Shown: positions 54,361 to 63,485, numbered from the stretch's first letter. The stretch is DNA of 64,000 nucleotides from Brevibacillus daliensis (GCF_021245735.1 NZ_JAJISB010000025.1:1-64000), one strand, 5' to 3'. The notes: a model not told the origin generated them from the letters alone. Numbers and translations: made by a program.

Positions 54361-55476
54361 CTAACCTCCTATATGCTCCTCCAAGAGATAACGAGCGTAG
54401 TGAACGGGCTGTTTGATGGAGGTGGCGATCGCCTGGCGATCTTTTATGTGACGAAACACATCCCGGCCAGGGCGAGAGTTCACCTCAATAATCCAGACAT
54501 TTCCCTCTGGATCAACGCCTGCATCAATGCCTAATTCGACCAATCGCCCATGTTTTTTTTCTAAAAAGGGAGGAAGAGTTGTTGCAATATGGTCTAGCGT
54601 ATCGATAATGTGGGAGCAGATCTCTTGCGGATAATGATCTTCTAAAAATGGATGCAGTGCTGTTGCCATGCCACCGCCGTGAAGATTGGATGTAATGCTT
54701 TTTTTGTTACCGATACGAACGGCCTTTCCTGTTGTTTGCCACTTGCCTTGCCCGTTTTTTTGAACCAGAATACGTATGTCAAAGGGGAAACCTTCTTTTG
54801 TAGCAAGCTGTAAAAAAGGTTGAATCAGGTATTCCTTTTTTTTCGTGAGTCTGTTTACTTTCTTTATGGTCTGTTTTTGAGAGGGCAGCACCAAACGAAA
54901 TGGTTTATTATGCAAGGTTCTGCCAGTTAGCTCATATTTCGTTTGCCCATCCTGACTATTTCGTTTCTGAATTCGAACCACACCATTTCCATGAGTTCCA
55001 GCTAACGGTTTAATCAAGAGGGACCCATTTGTCTCCAGTTTCTCTATGAATGATTGGACGGTAAATAATTCGGTAGGTGGTAATAAGGGATTCAGGTCAG
55101 CTGACTGGGAAAGCATCTGATGAACCTGCCATTTTCCTGATAATCCGCGTCCTAAAAAAGTAAGATCAGCATTGTTTTGCATCTCTTGCAAGATGTGATT
55201 ATTTTTTTTTACATAGGGTCCGCGAAAAAATCGATCATATATCAATACGGGAAAACGAAATAATTCCTTCTCCCAGTTTCCGTTTACCAGTCTAAAACCA
55301 GTGATGGTTTTTGAGGCAAAGTTAACATGTCTCGGGGAGAAAACGAAGATTCGAATTCCTAGTTTTTGCCCGATGAGACTGATACGCGTATAATATGATT
55401 TCTCGTTGAAGGTTGCTTCTTCGATTGAACCTTTAAATATTGCCAAAATCCCTAACTTTCTCTTAAACGTTTTCAT
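54361..55476 (-). CDS. YheC/YheD-type ATP-grasp protein lacking the N-terminal domain, second gene
   Basis: At 371 residues it is about 90-120 shorter than the other three. It begins directly at the region equivalent to GILTSG/GVLLTR (KLGILAIFKGS) and so lacks the beta domain. The ATP-grasp part is intact: IKPLAGTHGNGV, FDIRILVQKNG, TSNLHGGG and IIEVNSRPGR. The ATG overlaps the stop of the first gene (ATGA), so it is translationally coupled and the short start is real rather than a missed exon of frame. Confidence 0.88.
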   Translation of the reverse strand: MKTFKRKLGILAIFKGSIEEATFNEKSYYTRISLIGQKLGIRIFVFSPRHVNFASKTITGFRLVNGNWEKELFRFPVLIYDRFFRGPYVKKNNHILQEMQNNADLTFLGRGLSGKWQVHQMLSQSADLNPLLPPTELFTVQSFIEKLETNGSLLIKPLAGTHGNGVVRIQKRNSQDGQTKYELTGRTLHNKPFRLVLPSQKQTIKKVNRLTKKKEYLIQPFLQLATKEGFPFDIRILVQKNGQGKWQTTGKAVRIGNKKSITSNLHGGGMATALHPFLEDHYPQEICSHIIDTLDHIATTLPPFLEKKHGRLVELGIDAGVDPEGNVWIIEVNSRPGRDVFRHIKDRQAIATSIKQPVHYARYLLEEHIGG

Positions 55477-56939
55477 CCTTTATCACCCGAAATAACAGTA
55501 TCATTATCTATTCTGTGCATTGTCTTTCTTTTCTTTGGCTGTTTTTTTACAGGCAGTAAAGTCTGATAGCCACTGAGAAAAGCAGTATACTCAATCAGAC
55601 GAAGGACGGAGGGACGCGCACGTTGATCGAGGATATCCGCTCGGTTTATGCCAGGTAGTGAGGTATACGACTTGGAAGGTTTGCTATTTACTTCAAGCAA
55701 CCAGATATGTCCTGTGTCATCTATCCCGAGGTCGATACCAAATTCTGCGTAATGTCCGACTAGTTTGCTTTCCAAGGATTCGGCGATCTGTAAGGCAACC
55801 TGCTTAAGAGCTGATACAGATGGTGGGTGGTTACCTCTCCATGGTCCGTATTCATTTAGAACTGTCTTGGGAGATAACATGCTGCCACCGCGTGCAACAT
55901 TGGATACCAAGTGATTCTCGCCAGTTCGGGCAATTGTAGAGGTAACGGCCCATTTCCCATTTTTGTTCTTCTGAGCCAGTACGCGAAAATCTGTAGGATT
56001 AGAATTAATTCCTATAAGTTGTATCCCTTGCTGAAGTACATAAGATTTATTTTTACTACGTTTGTTTAAAAATTTTTGGAGTGAAGGTAAACTGTTATGA
56101 GTACGGGTAACTAATTTGTTTTTATGAAGGTATTCTACTGTATAAGAACCAAGATTTTTCCTGAGACGAACAATACCACGCCCCATGCTACCATGAGTGG
56201 GTTTGAAGTACAGAAAAGAATGGGAGGTAAGCATGTCAAAGAGAGGACACTCTTTTCGATACAAAATGGTCTCAGGTAGATATTTTCTGCTATCGCTGTC
56301 ATTATGAAGAGCTTCATGAACCTGCCACTTGTTAACAAAGCGATGGTTGAAGACGGGAATCCCACTCTTTTCGCAGATTTCCATCAATTCCAATGTAGCA
56401 GAGTTTTTTTCGCTTTTTCTCGAAGCGCATCTGTTGTAGATACAATCTGGGAGAGGCATGGATACGGAATGCCATTCATTTTCTATTTGTACAAAACCAG
56501 AGATCGTTTTCCTTGTTCGATGAAGGTCTTCTGCACAAAATACAAAGAGTTGGCCGCCTTTTTGATTGTAGGTGTAAGACAGTTCGTTCATAAACGATTG
56601 AAGAGACCCAAATGGAGAAAGGTGTTCATCACGCTGTATACGTGTGAGCAGAACACCTAATAAAGGGCCTAAATAAAGTGTTTCTGCAATTTGATTGTAG
56701 CCTAAGAGAAACCTGGTTCCCGCAGGAATATGCAGGCTTTTTAGAAGAGAACTATGCATGTAAATAGACTCTCCTTGTCTACTCGGAGTAATGGTCGCCA
56801 TACTCTTTGCCTGACCCATCTGTACCGTTACAGTCTGGTTTACGGGAATAGATAGTCCTGCAATGATATGTTTGGGGATACTAATTTGAGATGGGGGACG
56901 GTGGGAATCTTCTCGCACATTTGTACGTACAAACAACAT
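55473..56939 (-). CDS. YheC/YheD-type ATP-grasp protein, first gene
   Basis: The 488 residues have an N-terminal beta domain (1-105) and an ATP-grasp domain (about 240-465). Motifs are FKPTHGSMGRGI, TDFRVLAQKN, VSNVARGGS and LLEVNSKPSK. A basic tail follows (VKKQPKKRKTM). AAAGGGGG lies 7 bases before the ATG at 56939; the longer frame to 56963 overlaps the promoter's transcribed start. It sits divergent from yheB as yheC/D do in B. subtilis, and leads a four-gene operon. Confidence 0.9.
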   Translation of the reverse strand: MLFVRTNVREDSHRPPSQISIPKHIIAGLSIPVNQTVTVQMGQAKSMATITPSRQGESIYMHSSLLKSLHIPAGTRFLLGYNQIAETLYLGPLLGVLLTRIQRDEHLSPFGSLQSFMNELSYTYNQKGGQLFVFCAEDLHRTRKTISGFVQIENEWHSVSMPLPDCIYNRCASRKSEKNSATLELMEICEKSGIPVFNHRFVNKWQVHEALHNDSDSRKYLPETILYRKECPLFDMLTSHSFLYFKPTHGSMGRGIVRLRKNLGSYTVEYLHKNKLVTRTHNSLPSLQKFLNKRSKNKSYVLQQGIQLIGINSNPTDFRVLAQKNKNGKWAVTSTIARTGENHLVSNVARGGSMLSPKTVLNEYGPWRGNHPPSVSALKQVALQIAESLESKLVGHYAEFGIDLGIDDTGHIWLLEVNSKPSKSYTSLPGINRADILDQRARPSVLRLIEYTAFLSGYQTLLPVKKQPKKRKTMHRIDNDTVISGDKG

Positions 56940-56973
56940 GACAATCCCCCTTTTCATAGGCATTAGGTTAGTC

Positions 56974-57002
56974 TATGGTATGAGTTATCAAATATTTTGG
57001 TT
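56974..57002 (-). promoter_or_regulatory. sigma-K-like promoter of the ATP-grasp operon
   Basis: On the minus strand AACC, 16 bp, CATACCATA matches the published mother-cell sigma-K consensus (mACm, 16-17 bp, CATAnnnTA) at every defined base. The expected start is about 27 bases before the first ATG. Confidence 0.7.
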
Positions 57003-57020
57003 CCATATAGGAGTGGTAAG

Positions 57021-58178
57021 ATGAGTGCTTGGCTCACATTGCTAATCAATGTAGGCGTGGGTTCAGCTATTGGTGGTATAACAAATGAGCTTGCCATACG
57101 TATGCTGTTTAGACCATATAGAGAGATAAAAATAGGCGGATTTGCCCTTCCGTTCACACCTGGTCTCATTCCGCGCAGACATCAACAAATTTCGTTCGAA
57201 ATGGGAAGGCTGGTTGAAGATCATCTTCTGACCAAGGAAAGTGTCAAAGAGGCGATTCAGTCATTGGATGCAGAGAAGAAGCTGGTGGAATGGCTGGCAA
57301 CGCAAGTCCACACATGGAAAAGTAGCGATGCTACTTTGAAAGAAGTTGTGGGGCGTCATACAACAGAAGTGTTTGATGAGGAAGGCGGACTACATCCTCG
57401 TATCCGCCAGCCACTCTATCAGCTGTATGACAAACAGGTCGCACAACTTTTGCAAGGAATAGAAAGTCGCCCGTTTCACTTATTACTTCCTCCTGTTTTG
57501 TTGGACAAGCTGGATGATGCCATAGATACATTGGGTGATCTACTCATAAATCGAGTGAGGGAGTATATCCTTTCAGAGGATGGACAGATGTATATGCAGC
57601 GTATGGTTCGCTCCATGATGACTAAAGGTAGTAATAAATTAGGTGGATTCTTCAGCATGTTTCTTAGTGACGAGCGGCTGATTTCCAAAGTTACTCCGTA
57701 TCTGGAATCGATGCTAACGAATCAAGAAATGATCCATAAAGTAAAGCGTACCCTGCATAAGGAAGCAGAGCGACAATTAGAAAGACCAACAGGTGATTTT
57801 ATTCTTCTATTAGGTACAGAAGGGCGAAAAGAGTTGCAGGAGCTACTGTTTCGTAATGGAGAAAAAGCTGGCTTAGCTCTTCTGGATAGGCCTATTTCTT
57901 TGGTAGTGTCTCATTTCGAAGAGAGAATTGTCACCATGTGGGGGCCTCGTTTGGCTCGGCTGGTAACGAAAAAGTTGGAAGATAACGTGGAACGATTATT
58001 TGATTCAATTCAAATTAAAGAAATTGTGACCAAGCAAGTAGAAGGCTTCCCGTTAGAACGCCTGGAAGAGATGATCATAGGCATTTCAGGCAAAGAATTC
58101 CGCATGATCACAATACTTGGCTTTGTTCTTGGGGGAATCATTGGTCTGGTTCAAGGATTGATAAACTTTATTTTGTAG
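57021..58178 (+). CDS. yheB: YheB, DUF445 membrane protein
   Basis: The 385 residues have membrane helices at both ends (about 2-22 and 365-384) and a long helical middle. The DUF445 start is clear: GSAIGGITNELAIRMLFRP and FTPGLIPRRHQQI near residues 12-62. ATAGGAGTGG precedes the ATG at 57021. It is divergent from the ATP-grasp operon, matching the yheB/yheC order of B. subtilis. It is probably a membrane scaffold; its function is not known. Confidence 0.9.
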   Translation: MSAWLTLLINVGVGSAIGGITNELAIRMLFRPYREIKIGGFALPFTPGLIPRRHQQISFEMGRLVEDHLLTKESVKEAIQSLDAEKKLVEWLATQVHTWKSSDATLKEVVGRHTTEVFDEEGGLHPRIRQPLYQLYDKQVAQLLQGIESRPFHLLLPPVLLDKLDDAIDTLGDLLINRVREYILSEDGQMYMQRMVRSMMTKGSNKLGGFFSMFLSDERLISKVTPYLESMLTNQEMIHKVKRTLHKEAERQLERPTGDFILLLGTEGRKELQELLFRNGEKAGLALLDRPISLVVSHFEERIVTMWGPRLARLVTKKLEDNVERLFDSIQIKEIVTKQVEGFPLERLEEMIIGISGKEFRMITILGFVLGGIIGLVQGLINFIL

Positions 58179-58195
58179 ATAAGATAATGAAAAGC

Positions 58196-58233
58196 AAGAA
58201 GCTGCTTTCATCATAAGGTGGAAGCAGCTTCTT
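58196..58233. repeat. hairpin after yheB
   Basis: A perfect AAGAAGCTGCTT / AAGCAGCTTCTT stem with a 14-base loop. No T-run follows, so terminator function is doubtful. Confidence 0.55.
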
Positions 58234-58272
58234 AGAAAGGCTTCAAAACTTAATTAGTACTGTAGTGGGGTG

Positions 58273-58479
58273 GCAGAAGAAGCACATTTTTGGTCTGCGA
58301 ACTCGTTAAGGTCACGCAACGAAGCTAATACTGTCCGCTACACAGTAAAGAGTGCGGAAAGTGCAAAAAGAAGCCATTCTATGTAGTGTTTCATGGGTTG
58401 CACTTTTTAGCCCGCACTCTTTGCTGTATAGCTAGGTAGGACCTTAAATAGTTCTGGACAAAAAATGTGCTTCTTCTGC
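58273..58479. repeat. R1 hairpin repeat, full copy
   Basis: Inverted ends start GCAGAAGAAGCACATTTTTG and pair with 58457-58479. AAAGAGTGCGGAAAGTGCAAAA pairs in part (as AAAGAGTGCGG) with CCGCACTCTTT. TTCATGGGTTGCACTTTT is conserved. TGTAGTGGGG precedes it. It is about 85% identical by eye to the 33 kb copy. Confidence 0.9.
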
Positions 58480-58519
58480 AAACAGCTTCAGTGCAAAAAC
58501 AGGAACAATCACAACAGCA

Positions 58520-58540
58520 TGAAAAGAGAAGCTGATTTTC
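58520..58540. repeat. R2 remnant, right end only
   Basis: The linker ACAATCACAACAGCATGAAA joins directly to the R2 right end (AAAAGAGAAGCTGATTTTC). In the 47 kb copy about 185 bp separate them, so a deletion between GAAAA repeats is the likely cause. CTCCACTATTGCAGGAAGAA follows. Confidence 0.85.
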
Positions 58541-58602
58541 TCCACTATTGCAGGAAGAAAACCAGCTTCTTCGAAGGGACTTCGATATAAGTTTTTCTTA
58601 TG

Positions 58603-60036
58603 TTAAGTGATGGATTTTTCTAGTTTAACATTCCGTGGTACTTGCCCTGCTTTTTCGGCAGTAGGAACGCCTATACCAGTAACGCCTAATATCATTGTAA
58701 TGACAGGACACAAGAGACAGAAGAAGGCGTAAGGAAGGTAATCCAGCGTTGGCACTCCCAGTACACCAGTCAGGTATACCCCACAAACACTCCAAGGAAC
58801 GAGCGGATTCACAACCGTTCCCGCATCTTCCAAGACACGAGAGAGGTTTTTACGCGCTAATCCCAGTTCATCAAATTTGGTTAAGAAAGCTCGTCCAGGC
58901 AAAATAATTGACAGGTACTGCTCACCCACGAGCACATTGACACCTATACCAGAAATTGCAGTAGAGAAAATAAGTCGTGCTCTAGTCTTTACAAAACGTT
59001 GAATCGAAGACACTAGATCCTGAATCATGCCGATCTCATAAAGAATACCCCCAAGACCAAGCGCGAGCAAAATGAGTGAGACGGACATCATCATGCTTTG
59101 AATTCCACCCCGAGACAGAAGGGAATCAATTGCTGCAATTCCTGTTTCTGATACATAGCCGTTTGCCATCACATTTAATAATTGTAGCAATTGCATCTGA
59201 GGTTGTGTGATGAAGATCAGCACAACAGAAACAACGATACCGACAAATAAAGCTGGAATAGCTGGTACACGTTTAATTGCTAGTACAAACAAGACGAGAG
59301 GCGGTAAAAAAGTAGCCCAGGAAATGTAGGAATTAGCCATTAGACCTTGTTGCATAGTTTCGAAATCAGTTAAAACAGAACTACCTTGCGAACTCCCAAT
59401 CATCCAGAACAAAACGAGTGAAATCGCAAAGGCAGGAAGTGTTGTCCACATCATGTGTCGAATATGCACGAACAGATCAACATGAGCCATACCAGGTGCC
59501 AGGTTAGTTGTATCCGATAACGGAGACATTTTATCTCCGAAGAATGCACCAGAAATGACTGCACCTGCGATAAGTGCCGGTTCAAGCCCCAGCATACTTC
59601 CCATACCCATAAAGGCAACACCCAGTGTAGCTGCAGTTGTAAAGGCACTTCCGATACTCGTACCGACAATAGCACATAAAATAAAAGCTGTGACGAGGAA
59701 GTAATCGGCTGAGATCAGGTTAAATCCATATACAATCATGCTGGGAATAGTTCCTGCACTGATCCATACAGCAATCAATACACCGATTAGCATAAAAATG
59801 ATCACGGAAGTTATCCCCGATGAAATACCTTCTCGAATTCCTTTATCCATTACACGCCAGGGTATTTTTTTTATAAAGCCGTACCCTACTGCTAACATCA
59901 AACAAAATAGAATGGCGAGATGTGGAGGGGCTTGCAGAACAAGCACAAGATAACCAATCACCACCAGTAGTAGAATGAGTAGGATGAATGAATGTACAGG
60001 ATTTGTCCAGCTTGATGATGAATGTTGTTGCTTCAT
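58603..60036 (-). CDS. nhaC: Na+/H+ antiporter, NhaC family
   Basis: A 477-residue protein with about 12 membrane helices that should exchange Na+ for H+. The SAFTTAATLGVAFMGMG and GAFFGDKMSPLSDTTNLAP blocks (residues 140-195) are the family's core ion-path segments, and FLTKFDELGLARKNLSR is near 380. TGGAGG lies 8 bases before the ATG at 60036; a longer frame would start within it. B. subtilis also has nhaC in the yhe region. MleN/NhaC-type relatives couple other solutes, so the exact ion is unproven. Confidence 0.88.
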   Translation of the reverse strand: MKQQHSSSSWTNPVHSFILLILLLVVIGYLVLVLQAPPHLAILFCLMLAVGYGFIKKIPWRVMDKGIREGISSGITSVIIFMLIGVLIAVWISAGTIPSMIVYGFNLISADYFLVTAFILCAIVGTSIGSAFTTAATLGVAFMGMGSMLGLEPALIAGAVISGAFFGDKMSPLSDTTNLAPGMAHVDLFVHIRHMMWTTLPAFAISLVLFWMIGSSQGSSVLTDFETMQQGLMANSYISWATFLPPLVLFVLAIKRVPAIPALFVGIVVSVVLIFITQPQMQLLQLLNVMANGYVSETGIAAIDSLLSRGGIQSMMMSVSLILLALGLGGILYEIGMIQDLVSSIQRFVKTRARLIFSTAISGIGVNVLVGEQYLSIILPGRAFLTKFDELGLARKNLSRVLEDAGTVVNPLVPWSVCGVYLTGVLGVPTLDYLPYAFFCLLCPVITMILGVTGIGVPTAEKAGQVPRNVKLEKSIT

Positions 60037-60333
60037 CTGTGTAACCTCCATTTCTAGATAATTGATTTCGTAATAAGTATATTACATTAACGCTTATCCG
60101 CTTTTCTGTACTAAAGTGAAGCGGAATGTATTTATCGTACATGAAGAGAAAAAAATTTACAACCAAATTAATTTTTATTTATATATAATTATTTATGTTT
60201 CAGAGAGTCTATTTATTGGTAACAGATACAGTTAGACAGTATAACGAATGTAGCTTATCAATGAAAAAAAGTTTTGTTAAAATAAAAAAGTAAATCATAC
60301 ACGGGGATAGGATTGAAAGGAACGGTAACGAAC

Positions 60334-61062
60334 ATGAATGAAGTAATAGTTGGTAGTACAATTTCCGCTCTTGCAACAGGTATAGGAGCAATTCCTATTC
60401 TCTTTTTTCGACAGGTTACACATCGGTGGCGTGATATTTTACTGGCATATACAGCAGGAATAATGACCTCTGCGTCCATGTTCAATTTGATTCCGGAAGC
60501 ACTTGCTGCCTCCAACCTACTGATTATTACTATCGGAATTTTATTAGGAAGTCTTACTCTACTTATTTTGGAAAGATTTGTGCCACACACTGATCTTGAG
60601 CACAGTAACAATACCTTTCAGATTGAAGGAAAAGCATTTCTGGTTATTGCAGCCATTACCTTGCATAACTTGCCGGAAGGGTTGTCCGTCGGTGTCAGTT
60701 ATGCGAGTGGAAATGACAGTTTGGGAACGCTAATAGCCTTTTCAATAGGGTTGCAAAATGCACCAGAAGGCTTCCTGGTTGCTCTGTTTTTGGTAAATCA
60801 AAACATAAATAAATGGAAGGCACTTGGAATTGCCACATTAACGGGAGCTGTCGAAATCGTAACCGCATTGATCGGGTTCTATCTCAGTTCTATAATCGGT
60901 GGATTGGTACCGTATGGACTATCCTTTGCGGCTGGTGCTATGATGTTTATTGTCTACAAAGAATTAATTCCAGAAAGTCATGGAGATGGTAATCAGCGTG
61001 TAGCTACCATGTCATTTATCTTGGGGTTACTTACTATGATTTATCTAACGGAAATATTTTAA
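60334..61062 (+). CDS. ZIP-family metal transporter
   Basis: A 242-residue, eight-helix divalent-cation transporter. Signature metal-binding motifs are [11 protein letters not shown] (residues 112-122, helix 4) and [11 protein letters not shown] (helix 5). A His in the loop HTDLEHSNN adds cytoplasmic metal ligands. The ATG at 60334 is chosen because AAAGGAA lies about 10 bases upstream; a TTG 21 bases earlier has no site. mscL starts 11 bp after its stop. Zinc is the likely cargo but other divalent cations are possible. Confidence 0.89.
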   Translation: MNEVIVGSTISALATGIGAIPILFFRQVTHRWRDILLAYTAGIMTSASMFNLIPEALAASNLLIITIGILLGSLTLLILERFVPHTDLEHSNNTFQIEGKAFLVIAAITLHNLPEGLSVGVSYASGNDSLGTLIAFSIGLQNAPEGFLVALFLVNQNINKWKALGIATLTGAVEIVTALIGFYLSSIIGGLVPYGLSFAAGAMMFIVYKELIPESHGDGNQRVATMSFILGLLTMIYLTEIF

Positions 61063-61073
61063 GGGTGATGAGA

Positions 61074-61532
61074 ATGTGGAAAGAATTTAAAGAGTTTGCG
61101 ATGAGGGGAAATGTTATTGATCTAGCGATAGGGGTAGTGATTGGTGGTGCCTTTGGTAAAATCGTCACGAGTCTGGTTAATGATATGATCATGCCACTTG
61201 TGGGGATGCTATTGGGACGAGTTGAATTTAGTAATTTGTTTATCAACCTTTCCGCTACGGATCACAAGACAATAGCAGAAGCAAATACAGCAGGTCATGC
61301 AACACTTAATTATGGCTTATTCATTAATGCAATCCTAGATTTTCTTATTATTGCTTTTTCTGTTTTCTTCGTAATTCGACAACTTAACAAACTACGTAAA
61401 CAAAAAGAGGAACCGAAAAAGGAAGAGGCGAAAACAAAAGAGTGCCCGTTCTGCATTTCGAGAATTCCAGTTGCAGCAACACGTTGTCCTGCTTGTACTT
61501 CGCAATTGGTAAAAGCAGAAGAGGGAGCATAA
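61074..61532 (+). CDS. mscL: large-conductance mechanosensitive channel with C-terminal zinc ribbon
   Basis: A 152-residue pore protein that opens on hypo-osmotic shock. The N-terminal amphipathic helix and TM1 ([36 protein letters not shown]) and TM2 ([18 protein letters not shown]) are clear. After the cytoplasmic charged helix comes [20 protein letters not shown] (residues 125-144), a two-CxxC zinc ribbon absent from E. coli MscL. AAGGGTGAT precedes the ATG at 61074. It is co-transcribed with the ZIP gene. Confidence 0.93.
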   Translation: MWKEFKEFAMRGNVIDLAIGVVIGGAFGKIVTSLVNDMIMPLVGMLLGRVEFSNLFINLSATDHKTIAEANTAGHATLNYGLFINAILDFLIIAFSVFFVIRQLNKLRKQKEEPKKEEAKTKECPFCISRIPVAATRCPACTSQLVKAEEGA

Positions 61533-61599
61533 GGTAAACCAGTACCGAGATGGTGTAGCAACAATTGGTAAAAACTGACAAAGAAGGCGAGGAAAAGAA

Positions 61600-61944
61600 A
61601 TGAATTACGATAAAGCCCATGAATTAGCACGCTCTATTAAGGAGAGCGCTGAATACAAAATGTTTTTGGCAGCTCAAAAGAAAGTGAGCGAAACTCCCGA
61701 GTCAAATCGCATGTTGGAAGACTTTCGTCAAAAGCAGTTTGAATTTCAAATGAAACAAATGAGTGGACAAGAATTATCTCAAGAAGAGATTGAACAAATT
61801 CAAAAACTGTATGAGATTATTCAGCTTAATGATGACATTCGCAAGGTACTAGAAGCAGAGCGTATGCTGGGTCAAATTATGGAAGATATCAACAGAATTA
61901 TTGCAGAACCGCTGCAAGCTTTGTATGGAATGGGAGAAAAATAA
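61600..61944 (+). CDS. yheA: YlbF/YmcA-family protein (YheA-like)
   Basis: A 114-residue all-helical protein. The family stretch VSETPESNRMLEDFRQKQFE (residues 28-47) and the EEIEQIQKLYEII segment give a helical hairpin that tends to form complexes. Members include YheA, YlbF and YmcA, helpers in RNA processing and sporulation control. GAGGAAAAG precedes the ATG. Its place near yheB and the YheC/D genes points to yheA rather than ylbF, although four genes lie between them. Confidence 0.8.
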   Translation: MNYDKAHELARSIKESAEYKMFLAAQKKVSETPESNRMLEDFRQKQFEFQMKQMSGQELSQEEIEQIQKLYEIIQLNDDIRKVLEAERMLGQIMEDINRIIAEPLQALYGMGEK

Positions 61945-62072
61945 AGAGTAATACAAGATTATTGCAGTTTCTGGCGAATGAAATCCAATTGTAATTCGTT
62001 TGTAACATTCCTGTAATATTAAGGGGATATGATAAAAACATGATGAAAACCCCCTTAATTTATATACGTGTT

Positions 62073-62107
62073 TTGGTGTAACGGGCGCCGTTGCACCCTT
62101 TTTTTTT
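62073..62107 (+). terminator. terminator after the yheA-like gene
   Basis: A perfect GGTGTAACGG / CCGTTGCACC stem (one G-T pair), 3-base loop and nine T. Confidence 0.93.
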
Positions 62108-62174
62108 ATACTCGCTTGCGGTATGCTGTTTCAAGGAAGCTTTTCATATATAGAGAGGGTTGTAGGTGATTAAC

Positions 62175-63485
62175 ATGGCAACCAAGCATGAACAAATATT
62201 ACAGCATATTGACCGTCTTCCGATCGGTACCAAGATTTCGGTTCGACAAATTGCCAAGGATCTTGAAGTAAGCGAAGGCACAGCATACCGAGCGATTAAG
62301 GAAGCGGAAGTACAGGGGTATGTGAGCACCATAGAACGAGTAGGAACGGTGCGTATTGAAAAGAAACAAAAGGGAAATTTTGACCGACTTACCTTCGCAG
62401 AGGTTGTAAATATCGTAGATGGTCATATATTAGGCGGAAAAGATGGACTGCATAAGACACTGCAAAAATTCCTGATCGGTGCAATGAAGCTGGAAAACAT
62501 GGTCAAATATATTCAACCAGGAAGTTTGTTGATTGTGGGTAACCGTGAGCAAGCACATCGTCTCTCCTTGCAAAACGGTGCGGCGGTACTGATTACAGGT
62601 GGATTTGATACGTCTGATGAGGTAAAACAACTGGCTGATGAAATCGAACTGCCTATTATCTCTACCACGTATGATACATTTAGTGTGGCATCCCTGTTAA
62701 ACCGTGCCATTTATGACCGTTTAATTAAAAAAGAGATTGTCATGGTAGAGGACATTGTAAAGCCACTGGAAGAAGTACCAATTCTTTTCTCGACAGATAC
62801 GATTAAGAAGTGGCATCTATACACAGAAAAATATAAGGACACACGATTTGCAGTAGTAGATGATACGGGTAGGCTACTGGGGATTTTAACTTCGAAGGAT
62901 ATCATTGGTAACGAGGAAAATGTAAGTGTGGAAAAAGTTATGACACGTAATCCGATTACCACCTCGCCACGTGTCTCTGTAGCATCGGCTGCGCATTTAA
63001 TGGCATGGGAAGGGATAGAGCTCTTGCCGGTTGTGGACAACTTCAAAAAACTGATCGGTGTCATCACGCGTCAGGAGGTATTGAAGGCTCTTCAATACAT
63101 GCAGAAACAGCCACAGTTAAGCGAAACGTTCCCTAATCTTATCATGAGCAATTTCCGTGAGGAGAAGGATCGTGACACGGTGAACTATATCGGTGAAGTA
63201 ACTCCACAGATGACCAATCATTTAGGGACAATTGCTAGCGGTGTCTTGACTACAGTCATGGCTGAAGCTGCTTGTAATGAATTGCGCCGTCATCGTAGAG
63301 GAGATATGGTCCCAGAAAATATAACTGTCTACTTCCTCCGTCCCGTACAAATTGAGAGTGAACTAGAGGTTAGACCACGTGTGCTTGATGTAAGCCGTCG
63401 CTTTGGTAAAGTGGAGGTTGAGGTGTATCATCAGGAGCATATGGTGGGAAAAGCCATGATTACTGCACAGATTTTGGAAAGATAG
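62175..63485 (+). CDS. ytoI: HTH-DRTGG-CBS-hotdog regulator, YtoI-like
   Basis: The 436 residues are in a fixed order: an N-terminal winged helix (1-60, IAKDLEVSEGTAYRAIKEAE), a DRTGG domain (about 70-175, with LIVGNREQAHRLSLQNGAAV), two CBS domains (190-310) and a hotdog thioesterase-like domain (330-435). The size and order match B. subtilis YtoI. It probably senses an adenine nucleotide or acyl compound and binds DNA. GTAGGTG precedes the ATG at 62175. Confidence 0.9.
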   Translation: MATKHEQILQHIDRLPIGTKISVRQIAKDLEVSEGTAYRAIKEAEVQGYVSTIERVGTVRIEKKQKGNFDRLTFAEVVNIVDGHILGGKDGLHKTLQKFLIGAMKLENMVKYIQPGSLLIVGNREQAHRLSLQNGAAVLITGGFDTSDEVKQLADEIELPIISTTYDTFSVASLLNRAIYDRLIKKEIVMVEDIVKPLEEVPILFSTDTIKKWHLYTEKYKDTRFAVVDDTGRLLGILTSKDIIGNEENVSVEKVMTRNPITTSPRVSVASAAHLMAWEGIELLPVVDNFKKLIGVITRQEVLKALQYMQKQPQLSETFPNLIMSNFREEKDRDTVNYIGEVTPQMTNHLGTIASGVLTTVMAEAACNELRRHRRGDMVPENITVYFLRPVQIESELEVRPRVLDVSRRFGKVEVEVYHQEHMVGKAMITAQILER

